A DNA stretch of 64,000 bases, from positions 871,235 through 935,234 of the forward strand of contig NZ_WOTN01000001.1 of the NCBI RefSeq assembly GCF_010993745.1, in the 5' to 3' direction. A model generated the notes under the pieces. It searched no databases, had not been told where the DNA came from, and saw nothing but the letters and a program-made list of their open reading frames with translations. The DNA is from Fodinicola acaciae. GTDB taxonomy: Bacteria; Actinomycetota; Actinomycetes; Mycobacteriales; HKI-0501. A program made the translations under genes and the position numbers. The stretch's first letter is position 1; the number at the start of each line of letters is the position of its first letter. Positions 16,674 through 24,776 of this stretch are shown piece by piece.

Positions 16674-17956
16674 GCCATCGCGCCGAAGCCGCGCCCCGAC
16701 CGGTCTCCACGCTGGGTCGCCGGTCGGCCCTAGCCAATCTCGTCGCGCAGGGTGCCGCGCTGCTCTGCCTGTCGCTGGCGAGCCTGCTGGTCGCCAGGCT
16801 GGCCGGCGCGGCCGTGGTCGGTGAGTACGCCCTGCTGCGCGTGCTGCCGTGGCTGACCGGCGTCGTGGTCAGCGCCGGCCTGCCGGTGGCCTCGGCGTAC
16901 TTCCTGTCCGGAAGACGTGGTGAGGACCGGCGGCTGCGGCCGACGCTCACCGTGCTGGCGGTGGCCGGCGCCGCGTTGGGTCTGCTGGTCTGGCTGGCGG
17001 CGGCGCCGCTCGCGCACCGGCTGTTCTTCTCCGCCGTACCGCTCTGGCTGCTGGCGCTGGCCGGCGCGACCGTCGTGACGCAGCTGCTGACCGTCTGGGC
17101 CAAGGCGTGCTGCCAGGGGATGGCCGACATGCGCGGCGCCAACCTGGTGATCGTCGGCGAGGAGCTGGTGTTTTTGCCGGCGTATGGTGCCGCGCTACTG
17201 CTCGGTTTCAGTGGCATCACCGCGGTCGTCGGCGGCATGCTGCTCGGCGGCGTAGTCGCGACCATCGTGTCGGTCGGACGGCTGGGACAGACCGGATTCT
17301 TCGACGACTGGGCCAAGCCGTCGGCGCGGCTCGGTGGCGACGTGGTGGCCTTCGGCGCGCGCGGCCAGCTCGGCAACCTGCTCTGGCTGGTCAACCTGCG
17401 GCTGGACTTCCTCGTCCTGGACGCCATCGCCGGACCCGCCGTACTCGGGATCTATGCCATCGCCTCGAAGTTCGCCGAGCTGATGCGGCTGCCGGCGACC
17501 GCGTTGAACTACGTGCTCTATCCGCGGTTCGCACGTGCCGAGCCGGCCGCCGCCAGCCTCGACCTGCGGCGGCTGCTTCCGCGCGCGACCGGGCTCACGG
17601 TGGCCGCGACCCCCGTACTCGCCGTCACCGCGGTGATCGCTCTCCCCATCCTGTACGGCGACGCCTTCCGGCCGGCGGTCCTCCCCGCCTGTCTGCTGCT
17701 GATCGGCCTGACCGTCGAAGGCGCCGCGGCGGTGTCGTCGGCTTTTCTTTGTGGCACCGGCCGTCCTGGTGCGAACTCGTGGGGGATGGGCGTCGGGGTC
17801 GTCGTCACGGTGGCGCTCGATCTTCTGCTGATCCCCCGGTACGGCGCCGTCGGCGCGGCCGTCGCCTCCAGCGTCGCGTACGCCGTCACCACCACGCTGC
17901 TCTCGATCCTGAGCTATCGATTTGCGCATCACAGAACGAAAGAAGCAAGGACATGA
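16670..17956 (+). CDS. Wzx-like flippase / polysaccharide transporter (MOP superfamily)
   Basis: 428 residues and about 12-14 membrane helices, starting ANLVAQGAALLCLSLASLLVA after a short charged N-terminus. The layout of two six-helix bundles, the central segment GNLLWLVNLRLDFLVLDAI and the following ALNYVLYPRFA are typical of the oligosaccharide flippase/lipopolysaccharide export family. It would move the lipid-linked repeat unit across the cytoplasmic membrane before polymerisation. It starts at an ATGA overlap with the polymerase and its own stop overlaps the secreted phosphoesterase start, so the three are translated as one coupled unit. Confidence 0.87.
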   Translation: MSHRAEAAPRPVSTLGRRSALANLVAQGAALLCLSLASLLVARLAGAAVVGEYALLRVLPWLTGVVVSAGLPVASAYFLSGRRGEDRRLRPTLTVLAVAGAALGLLVWLAAAPLAHRLFFSAVPLWLLALAGATVVTQLLTVWAKACCQGMADMRGANLVIVGEELVFLPAYGAALLLGFSGITAVVGGMLLGGVVATIVSVGRLGQTGFFDDWAKPSARLGGDVVAFGARGQLGNLLWLVNLRLDFLVLDAIAGPAVLGIYAIASKFAELMRLPATALNYVLYPRFARAEPAAASLDLRRLLPRATGLTVAATPVLAVTAVIALPILYGDAFRPAVLPACLLLIGLTVEGAAAVSSAFLCGTGRPGANSWGMGVGVVVTVALDLLLIPRYGAVGAAVASSVAYAVTTTLLSILSYRFAHHRTKEART

Positions 17957-20900
17957 CGCTCAGGAAGCTGGCGTTCGCCGCCGTGGTCGGACTCGCGCTG
18001 GTGACGCTGCCGGCCGCCTCACCGAGCGCCGCGGCGACACCGACCTGCGGGACGACCGCGGCGCCGGCCGGATTCAGCGTGACGCTGTGCATCACCGCTC
18101 CGGCCAACAACGCGGCGGTCACCGGCAAGGTCGCGGTGACCGCCACCGTGCAGATCAGCGGGACCGCGCCGTCGGTCAACGGGATCACGTACACGATGGA
18201 CGGCAAATACCTTCTCTTCGATGCGCAGAGCCCGTATTCGTTCACTCTGCACACCTATCTGTACGGCTTCGGCGGCCACACGCTCAGAGGTGCGGTGGCC
18301 TTCAGTGGTGGCTACACCGCCAACCCGGTCGCGTTGCGGCTGTCGGTCGGTTTGCAGCTGCCACCGCCGGGTCCGGCGCCGTTCCGGCCGACCAGCGGCA
18401 CGACTCCGCCGGTCGGCAAGCCACTCGTGATCGCCTCGACCGGCGACGGCGCCTCCGGCCTGACCGCGGAAAAGCAGGTCGCCACCCTGATCGGCGGCTG
18501 GAACCCCAACCTGTTCCTCTATCTCGGCGACGTGTACGGCCACGGCGCCACCGAGGAATATCCCAACTGGTATGGCGAAAACGGCAGCTTCTATGACAGG
18601 TTCCGGTCGATCAGCAACCCGGCCATCGGCAACCACGAATACGAAACCGACCCGACGGCGAAGCCGTATTTCACCTACTGGGGCGGCATTCCGCATTACT
18701 ACAGCTACAGCATCGGCAACTGGCATTTCGTGAGCCTGGACAACACGGGGGAGTTCAACCAGGGCGCCACGACGTCCGCGCAGTACCAGTGGCTTTCCAA
18801 CGATCTCAGTAAAAACACCAAGCCGTGCACACTCGTCTACTTCCACCGGCCGTTCTACAGCGGGGACACCGACGAGGAAGCGACCGACTATCGGGCCTAT
18901 TGGCAGCTGCTGGCGACCTACCACGTGCCGATCGTGCTGAACGGCCACTCGCACAACTACCAGCGCTGGCAGCCAATGGACGGCGACGGCAACGTCACCC
19001 CGACCGGCGTCACCGAGCTGGTCGCCGGCACCGGCGGACAGTGGATCAGCCCGCTGGTCACGCACGATCCGCGGCTGGCGGCCTATCTGGACACCACGGC
19101 CAACGCCTGGGGTGCGATGAAGCTGGAGCTCAACCCGGCTGGCGCGACGTACCGTTTCACCGACGTCTCCGGCGTGACCGGCGACTATGGCGCACGTGCC
19201 TGCGGCACCGACACGGCAGCGCCGACCGCGCCGACCGGCGTACGCGCCACCGCGCCGAGCGGTCGTGAGGTGGACCTGTCCTGGACCGCCGCGACCGACA
19301 ACGCCGGCGTCGCCTCGTACGAGGTCCTCCGCGACGGCGTCGCGGTCGGCACCGCACGCGGCGACCAGACCTCGTACGTGGACACCACCGTGCCGGCGTC
19401 GACGACGATGGCGTACACGGTCGTCGCGATCGACGGGTCCGGCAACCGGTCACCGGCCTCGGTGGCCGCGTCGGTCACCACGCCGGCACCGGCACCGACG
19501 TACGTGCAGTCGGCGGTCAACGCGACCGGCGGTCGCGCGACCTCGCTGACGGTCGGCCTGACCCAGCCCGTGCGGGCCGGTGACGTGCTGATCGGCTGGT
19601 TCGGCCAGTACGACTCCACCGGGCCCGTCGATGTCAGCGACAGCGTCAACGGCGCCTGGACACGGATCGCCGGCCAGACGTTTTCCAATGGCTCCGGCGA
19701 TGTGGCGCTCTACTACGTGAAAGCCGCCAAGGCCGGGCCGGCCGGCCTGACGGTCAACGTGACCGCGGACTCCGCCACGTATCTGGAGGGGACGGCGTCC
19801 GAATACTGGGGGACCGCGGTCGCCGGCGCGTTGACGACGTACGCGCTGGGGAAAGGCAACAGCACGGCCGCCGACTCGGGTCCGACGGCGACCGCGCCCG
19901 CCGGATCGCTTGTCTACGGCGCGATGATCACCGGCGGCACACCGGGCACGGTTACGGCCGGCGGGACGCTGACCGTACGCGCCGCACGAGCCGGCAACTC
20001 GGTGCTGACCGCCGACACCATCGCGACCACGACCGGTCCGCAGCGAGCCGCGTTCACGCTTGGCACGGCGACCGACTGGTACGCGGCCAGCGCGGTCCTC
20101 CTGCCCGCTTCCAACGCAGACAGCACCGCGCCGTCGGCACCGACCGGGGTGACCGCGACCGCCACCAGCGCCAGCTCGGTGAACGTGACCTGGTCGGCGG
20201 CCGCCGACGACACGGCCGTGACCGGCTACAGCGTCTATCGGGACGGCGTCCTGCTCGGCGACACCGGCGCGTCCCAACTGTCCTATGTGGACAACACGGT
20301 GGCCGCCGGCGCTAGTTATTCGTACACGGTGGTCGCTTTCGACGCGGCGAACAACCGGTCGGTCGCGTCGGCGCCGGCCGGAGTCACCGTCCCGGCGAGT
20401 TCGGCCAGCTTCGTCCAGGCCGCGATGTTCAGCACCGGCAGCCGGGTAACCTCGGCGACGACCCGGCTGGCCGCGCCGGTGCGTGCCGGCGACCTGCTGG
20501 TCGGCTGGTTCGCGCAATACGACTCGTCCGGGCCGGTGCAGGTGACCGACGACGTCAACGGCGCCTGGACGCGGGTCCCCGGCACCACGTTCTCCTCGGG
20601 TTCCGGGGACATTTCTCTCTACTACAAGGAAAACTCGGCGGCCGCGGCCAGCGGTGTGACGGTGACGGTGTCCGCGGACTCGGCGACCTACCTGCAAGGC
20701 GTGGTGAACGACTACGGCGGGGTGGCCACGAGCGCCAGCCTGCTGGCCTCGGCGTCCGGCGGCGGTCGCGGCACCGCCGTCGACTCCGGCGCGGCGGCCG
20801 CACCGGCCGGCGCGCTGGTCTTCGCGGCCGTCACGACCGGTTCCAGTCCCGGCACCATCACGCCAGGCGCGAGCAACGGCGTCGGCCTGACGATGCGTAC

Positions 20901-21027
20901 GCCCTCCGGCGCGAGCGCGTCGGCCGACGTGATCAATGCCGCCGCCGGTGACCAGAACGGCCTGTTCACCCTCGGCACGTCCACCGACTGGTACGCGGTC
21001 TGCGCCGTCTTCCGGTCAGCCGGCTGA
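17953..21027 (+). CDS. Large secreted metallophosphoesterase with duplicated FN3-plus-unknown modules
   Basis: 1024 residues. A Sec signal peptide (LAFAAVVGLALVTLPAAS, cleavage near SAAA) is followed by an Ig-like region (about 35-135) and a purple-acid-phosphatase-like metallophosphoesterase domain (about 150-410) with STGDGAS, YLGDVYGHG, IGNHEYE, VYFHRPFY and NGHSHNYQ supplying the metal ligands. Then come two copies of a 300-residue module (420-722 and 723-1024), each a fibronectin type III domain plus a beta-rich domain of unknown family containing VRAGD-LIGWF-QYDS and FTLGTATDWYA. It should act outside the cell on phosphate esters, perhaps trimming or binding the exported glycan. Its ATGA overlap with the flippase ties it to the glycan operon, unusual for a secreted phosphatase. 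Confidence 0.85.
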   Translation: MTLRKLAFAAVVGLALVTLPAASPSAAATPTCGTTAAPAGFSVTLCITAPANNAAVTGKVAVTATVQISGTAPSVNGITYTMDGKYLLFDAQSPYSFTLHTYLYGFGGHTLRGAVAFSGGYTANPVALRLSVGLQLPPPGPAPFRPTSGTTPPVGKPLVIASTGDGASGLTAEKQVATLIGGWNPNLFLYLGDVYGHGATEEYPNWYGENGSFYDRFRSISNPAIGNHEYETDPTAKPYFTYWGGIPHYYSYSIGNWHFVSLDNTGEFNQGATTSAQYQWLSNDLSKNTKPCTLVYFHRPFYSGDTDEEATDYRAYWQLLATYHVPIVLNGHSHNYQRWQPMDGDGNVTPTGVTELVAGTGGQWISPLVTHDPRLAAYLDTTANAWGAMKLELNPAGATYRFTDVSGVTGDYGARACGTDTAAPTAPTGVRATAPSGREVDLSWTAATDNAGVASYEVLRDGVAVGTARGDQTSYVDTTVPASTTMAYTVVAIDGSGNRSPASVAASVTTPAPAPTYVQSAVNATGGRATSLTVGLTQPVRAGDVLIGWFGQYDSTGPVDVSDSVNGAWTRIAGQTFSNGSGDVALYYVKAAKAGPAGLTVNVTADSATYLEGTASEYWGTAVAGALTTYALGKGNSTAADSGPTATAPAGSLVYGAMITGGTPGTVTAGGTLTVRAARAGNSVLTADTIATTTGPQRAAFTLGTATDWYAASAVLLPASNADSTAPSAPTGVTATATSASSVNVTWSAAADDTAVTGYSVYRDGVLLGDTGASQLSYVDNTVAAGASYSYTVVAFDAANNRSVASAPAGVTVPASSASFVQAAMFSTGSRVTSATTRLAAPVRAGDLLVGWFAQYDSSGPVQVTDDVNGAWTRVPGTTFSSGSGDISLYYKENSAAAASGVTVTVSADSATYLQGVVNDYGGVATSASLLASASGGGRGTAVDSGAAAAPAGALVFAAVTTGSSPGTITPGASNGVGLTMRTPSGASASADVINAAAGDQNGLFTLGTSTDWYAVCAVFRSAG
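19210..20118 (+). repeat. First FN3 + unknown-domain module of the secreted phosphoesterase
   Basis: Residues 420-722 of the protein. The unit begins with a fibronectin type III domain (PTGVRATAP to ASVAASVTT) and continues with about 210 residues of a beta-rich domain marked by SVNGAWTR, ADSATYL and TLGTATDWYA. The same order recurs in the next 300 residues at clear sequence similarity, showing an internal duplication. Confidence 0.75.
20119..21024 (+). repeat. Second FN3 + unknown-domain module of the secreted phosphoesterase
   Basis: Residues 723-1024. It repeats the first module: PTGVTATATS to GVTVPASS for the FN3 part, then VRAGDLLVGWFAQYDSSGP, DVNGAWTRVPG, ADSATYLQGVV and FTLGTSTDWYA. 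The similarity is high at the protein level, with many synonymous changes, so the duplication is not recent. Confidence 0.75.
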
Positions 21028-21043
21028 ATCCTTGGAGGATCTT

Positions 21044-22060
21044 GTGGAAGACAACAGAAAGCCGGGTCGGATCGTGTTCGTCGGGGCCGTACACGAGGCG
21101 CGGCCGGCGTTGGCGGCGCTGCTCGGCTCGCCGCTGGCGGAGGTGGCCGCCGTGATCACGGCGACCGACGCCGGCCGCGCCAGGCTCGCCGGTGCGGTGG
21201 ACTTCGACGGCCTCATACCGGACTCCGTCCCGGTGCTGCGTACGGACAACGCCAACGCGCCGGAGATGGTCGACACCGTCCGCCGGCTCCGGCCCGACCT
21301 GCTCGTCGTGGTCGGCTGGACGCGGCTCATCGGCCGCGCGCTGCTGGCCGTGCCACGCCACGGCACCGTCGGCTTCCACGCCTCGCTGCTGCCTCGCAAC
21401 CGCGGACGCGCGCCGGTGAACTGGGCCATCCTGCGCGGTGAGAAGGTCACCGGCAACACGATGATGATGCTCGACCCCGGCGTCGACACCGGAGACATCG
21501 TCGACCAGCGGCCAGTGCCGATCGGCCAGGACGACACCTGCGGCTCCGTCTATCTGCGGTTGGCGGCGCTCGGCGCCGACATGCTTCTGGCCCATCTCCC
21601 GGCACTGCTGGCCGGCACCGCTCCGCGGCGCCGGCAGCCACCAGCTCTCGGTGACCCGCTGCCCAAACGTACGCCTGAGATGGGCGTCCTGGACTGGGAC
21701 CGGCCGGCGGCCGCGGTGCACGACTGGATCCGCGCGCTGACTTTTCCCTATCCGGGAGCGTTCACCAGCGTCGGCGGTCGCCGCGCGATGGTGCTGGCGT
21801 CCCAGTTGCCGGCGGTCGGGACGCGCCGAGGTGAGCCAGGCACGATCCTCGGCTTCCAGGACAGCGCGATGCTGGTCGCGACTCGCGACGGCGGCGTGCT
21901 GGTGACCCGGATGGCGGTGCCTGGCGAGGAATCCCGGTCGGCGCGCGGCTGGTGCGAGCGGACCGGCACCGCGGTCGGTACGCGGTTCGACGCCGTACCC
22001 ACGGCCATCTCCAGGTGGGCCCTCGGCCTGGGCCCGCACCCCGCGCGGCTGCCGGCCTGA
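21044..22060 (+). CDS. Formyltransferase of the methionyl-tRNA/sugar formyltransferase superfamily
   Basis: 338 residues from GTG 21044 with GGAGGA seven bases before it. The core carries VVGWTRLIGRALL, then GFHASLLPRNRGRAPVNWAI with catalytic H112, and DPGVDTGDI with catalytic D148. The Asn usually two residues before the His is Gly110; the GFH...RGRAP form is, as far as recalled, seen in a subgroup found in surface-polysaccharide loci. N10-formyl-tetrahydrofolate would be the donor and an amino sugar nucleotide the acceptor, fitting the aminotransferase and dehydratase upstream. Housekeeping tRNA-Met formylation is less likely because there is no adjacent def gene and the context is glycan synthesis. 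Confidence 0.82.
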   Translation: MEDNRKPGRIVFVGAVHEARPALAALLGSPLAEVAAVITATDAGRARLAGAVDFDGLIPDSVPVLRTDNANAPEMVDTVRRLRPDLLVVVGWTRLIGRALLAVPRHGTVGFHASLLPRNRGRAPVNWAILRGEKVTGNTMMMLDPGVDTGDIVDQRPVPIGQDDTCGSVYLRLAALGADMLLAHLPALLAGTAPRRRQPPALGDPLPKRTPEMGVLDWDRPAAAVHDWIRALTFPYPGAFTSVGGRRAMVLASQLPAVGTRRGEPGTILGFQDSAMLVATRDGGVLVTRMAVPGEESRSARGWCERTGTAVGTRFDAVPTAISRWALGLGPHPARLPA

Positions 22061-22088
22061 CGTTTCCGACGAAAGGAGTGTCGAATCG

Positions 22089-22754
22089 ATGAGCATCGTC
22101 GCGGTCCTCGCGGCCCATCCGGACGACGAACTGCTCGGACCGGGAGGGACGCTGGCATTGTGGGTGCGTCGAGGCGACGACGTACACGCGATCATCGTCG
22201 CGGATGGAGCGACCAGCCGGTACGAGCACGGAATGGCCTCGGTCCTGGCCAAGTCGTCGCGGCGAGCCGGTGACGTTCTCGGCCTGTCCTCCGTACGCGA
22301 TCTGGCGCTGCCGGACCAGCGCCTTGACGCCATCCCGCTCATCGACGTGACCCAGCGAATCGAAGCGGTGGTCGACGAGCTCAGGCCAGACATCGTCCTC
22401 ACGCACTTTCCGCAGGACGTCAACGCCGACCACTGCGTCGTCGCGCGCGCCACCTGGACCGCCTGCCGGCCGTACGTCCTGCCGCGGCTCAAGCGGTTCG
22501 CGGTCTTCGAAACGCCGTCGTCCACCGAATGGGCGTGGCCGGCCGACGCCGCCGCGTTCGCGCCGACGGTTTTCGTCGACATCAGCGAAACACTCGAGGA
22601 CAAGCTGGCCGCGATGGAGTGCTACGAGAGCGAGTTGCGCGACTATCCGCATCCGCGGTCGCTGCGTGCCCTGCGCGAGCGCGCCGGTTTCTGGGGAAGC
22701 CGGATCGGCCGTGCCGCCGCCGAGCCTTTCCAACTTCTGCGAGAGGTGACCTGA
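22089..22754 (+). CDS. PIG-L/LmbE-family zinc deacetylase
   Basis: 221 residues. Zinc-binding motif AHPDDE at 9-14 and the second ligand site DVNADHCVVA (H115) are intact, as is the phenotype of LmbE proteins that remove the N-acetyl group from GlcNAc-type sugars. An AAAGGAG ribosome binding site lies 9 bases before the ATG. It lies between a sugar formyltransferase and the initiating sugar transferase, so it may free the amine that is then formylated, or act on the first lipid-linked HexNAc. Mycothiol-type MshB roles are possible for the fold but not suggested by the context. Confidence 0.88.
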   Translation: MSIVAVLAAHPDDELLGPGGTLALWVRRGDDVHAIIVADGATSRYEHGMASVLAKSSRRAGDVLGLSSVRDLALPDQRLDAIPLIDVTQRIEAVVDELRPDIVLTHFPQDVNADHCVVARATWTACRPYVLPRLKRFAVFETPSSTEWAWPADAAAFAPTVFVDISETLEDKLAAMECYESELRDYPHPRSLRALRERAGFWGSRIGRAAAEPFQLLREVT

Positions 22755-23396
22755 ATGGATCCTTCGTTGCGCATGGACACCGCGTCGCGGCGCTGTGTCG
22801 ACGTCATGATCGCGGTGATCGGTCTCGTCGTGCTGTTTCCGCTGTACGTCGTGCTTGCCGTGGGGGTGAAGCTCTCCAGTCCGGGGCCGGTGATCTATCG
22901 GCAGTGGCGGGTCGGACGTGACGAGCGGCTTTTCCAGATCTGGAAGCTGCGCAGCATGACGGTCGGCGCCGACCGGATCGGTCCGCTGGTCAGCGGCACG
23001 GCCGATCCGCGGGTGACGCCGTTCGGCCGTTGGCTGCGCGCCGCGCGGCTCGACGAGCTTCCGCAGCTGGTCAACCTGCTGCGCGGCGAGCTGACGGTTT
23101 TCGGCCCCCGGCCGGAGGTCGAGCGGTTCATCGGCTATTACACGCCGGCCGAACGCATGCTCCTGCGCGTACGGCCCGGCGTACTCGGACCAGGTGCGCT
23201 GCTCTTCGCCGACACGCAGTCCGAGGACCTCAACCTGGCGGCCGATCCGGAGCAGCATTACGTACGCAGCCAGCTGCATCCCAAGCTCCGGCTCGACTTG
23301 GACTACCTGGCCGCGCGCGGGCCGTGGCGCGACCTGATGCTGCTGGGCCAGACCGGCCGGATCCTGTTGCGTCGCGGCCGGTCGGTCAGGGATTGA
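22755..23396 (+). CDS. Initiating sugar-phosphate transferase (polyprenyl-phosphate glycosylphosphotransferase)
   Basis: 213 residues, the short form of the bacterial sugar transferase family with one N-terminal reentrant membrane helix (VDVMIAVIGLVVLFPLYVVL). Family motifs follow: SSPGPVIYRQWRVG, FQIWKLRSM, TPFGRWLRAARLDELPQL with the catalytic Asp-Glu pair, and GELTVFGPRPE. It transfers a sugar-1-phosphate (HexNAc, Gal or a modified amino sugar as in PglC) from UDP to undecaprenyl phosphate, the first membrane step of glycan assembly. It directly follows the PIG-L gene with no gap and ends 11 bases inside the convergent glycosidase gene. Confidence 0.92.
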   Translation: MDPSLRMDTASRRCVDVMIAVIGLVVLFPLYVVLAVGVKLSSPGPVIYRQWRVGRDERLFQIWKLRSMTVGADRIGPLVSGTADPRVTPFGRWLRAARLDELPQLVNLLRGELTVFGPRPEVERFIGYYTPAERMLLRVRPGVLGPGALLFADTQSEDLNLAADPEQHYVRSQLHPKLRLDLDYLAARGPWRDLMLLGQTGRILLRRGRSVRD

Positions 23397-24210
23397 GCCG
23401 GCCGAGCACCGCCAGCAGATCCGGATGGTCGCGCAGCGAGCCGCCGGCGTACGACCAGGAGAAAGTCAGCTCGCCGATCCAGTCGGACCGCTGCCACTGC
23501 GCGATCATCCTGGTCAGCTCGGCCGCGGTCGGCCAGCGCCAGTCTCCTCCGGAAAACGCCTGCAGCATCCCCATGTAGCGCTTCACGCCGGCAGCGCGCA
23601 ACCGGTTGACGTAGTCCGGAATCTGCGACCAGTCGCAGGGTTTGCCGACGTGGCACGGATACGGGTCGGTCGACAGCACGTCGGTGCTGTCGCGGAAGGC
23701 ACCGAACTGGGTCGGGTCGTCGACATTGACCAGCGTGAAATGCGTCCGGTCGGGGTCCAGTGCGCGTACGAGTGCGGACCGGGTCTGGACCTGCCGTGCG
23801 GCGGCGGGACAGTGGCCGTCGCTGTTGGGTTCGTCCGCGACGAAATAGCCGGCGACTCGGGCATCCTTTGGCAAGTTCGCGAATGTCGTTCGCAGCTGCG
23901 TGTCGGTCCAGTTCCAGGCACAACGGCTGTCGTCGTATCCGCCGAGCCACACGAGCGCGCGCTGACCGGTCGACACGGCGGACAGTTGCGACGGCGTGGC
24001 GTCGACAAATGTGTATCCGTATCGCTTTGTCGCCGGATCGACGGTGTCGATGATGGCCGCGAGAAAACCGGGCGGTGCCTTGCGAAATGCCGGAAGTGCG
24101 CTCGCGGACGGTGGCGTCCGGGACGGCCCGTGCGCCGGCGCGGGCCACAGCATGACGACGGCGCCGGCCACGGCGATCGCCGGCACCGCCCACCACCAGC
24201 GTGCGGCCAT
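23386..24210 (-). CDS. Secreted TIM-barrel glycosidase-like protein
   Basis: 274 residues with a signal peptide or membrane anchor (WWWAVPAIAVAGAVVMLW) followed by a segment rich in Pro and Ser. The catalytic-looking motif VAGYFVADEPNSDG resembles the acid/base strand end of clan GH-A barrels, and GELTFSWSYAG a late barrel strand. Residue VLSTDPYPC and the aromatic-rich WNWTDTQ support a sugar-binding cleft. Similar small proteins are often found at the ends of exopolysaccharide loci, where they may trim the product. The gene converges on and overlaps the sugar transferase gene by 11 bases. Family number is not assigned. Confidence 0.65.
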   Translation of the reverse strand: MAARWWWAVPAIAVAGAVVMLWPAPAHGPSRTPPSASALPAFRKAPPGFLAAIIDTVDPATKRYGYTFVDATPSQLSAVSTGQRALVWLGGYDDSRCAWNWTDTQLRTTFANLPKDARVAGYFVADEPNSDGHCPAAARQVQTRSALVRALDPDRTHFTLVNVDDPTQFGAFRDSTDVLSTDPYPCHVGKPCDWSQIPDYVNRLRAAGVKRYMGMLQAFSGGDWRWPTAAELTRMIAQWQRSDWIGELTFSWSYAGGSLRDHPDLLAVLGRLNP

Positions 24211-24221
24211 GGTCCCTCGTC

Positions 24222-24743
24222 TCAGTGCAGCAGCATGACGGCCATCCCGGCGGCCATGACCACCTCGCATCCGGACACCACACGCGGTCCGAGTACGCCG
24301 GTGGCGCCGCCCGCGACGGCGGCCCGGAGGCCGACCACAGGCAGCATCGACCAGCCGGCGACTGCCAGGAAATAGGCCGCGAGCAGCACGCTGACCACGG
24401 GTGGCCCTGACATCACCTGCCCGTGGTGTGTGCCGGTGGTGACCAGCATGTAGAGCATGGCGGCTGCCGCGACCGCCTGTCGCAGCCAGAGCAGCGGCTC
24501 CGACCGGCAGGCGGCGACCAGCGACCAGCCGAGCGCCACGACGAACGCGGTTTCCCAGCCGGCGAGCGGAATCGGGCCGCCGACCGGAGACACCATCGCG
24601 GCCATGCCGGCCGCCATCACCGCGTCGGCGACCCAGTGCGTCCGCGCGGCACCGCCATCGCGTACGACGGACAGCCGGGCCACACAGTGGCCGGCCACCG
24701 CCAGGAACGCGAGAGTCCACACCCATTCGATGAGCATGACCAT
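24222..24743 (-). CDS. DUF5134-like integral membrane protein
   Basis: 173 residues and five to six hydrophobic helices (VWTLAFLAVAGHCVARL, AVMAAGMAAMVSP, LLAAYFLAVAGWSMLPVV, CEVVMAAGMAVMLLH). The pattern of Met- and His-containing helices (VADAVMAAGMAAM at the start and EVVMAAGMAVML at the end) matches the actinobacterial DUF5134 family, which has no known function. A second in-frame ATG six bases downstream is an alternative start. It lies 11 bases upstream of the glycosidase gene on the same strand and may share its transcript. Confidence 0.7.
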   Translation of the reverse strand: MVMLIEWVWTLAFLAVAGHCVARLSVVRDGGAARTHWVADAVMAAGMAAMVSPVGGPIPLAGWETAFVVALGWSLVAACRSEPLLWLRQAVAAAAMLYMLVTTGTHHGQVMSGPPVVSVLLAAYFLAVAGWSMLPVVGLRAAVAGGATGVLGPRVVSGCEVVMAAGMAVMLLH

Positions 24744-24776
24744 ACCGACCGGCGGCGGCCGGGAAAATCATCGGAG

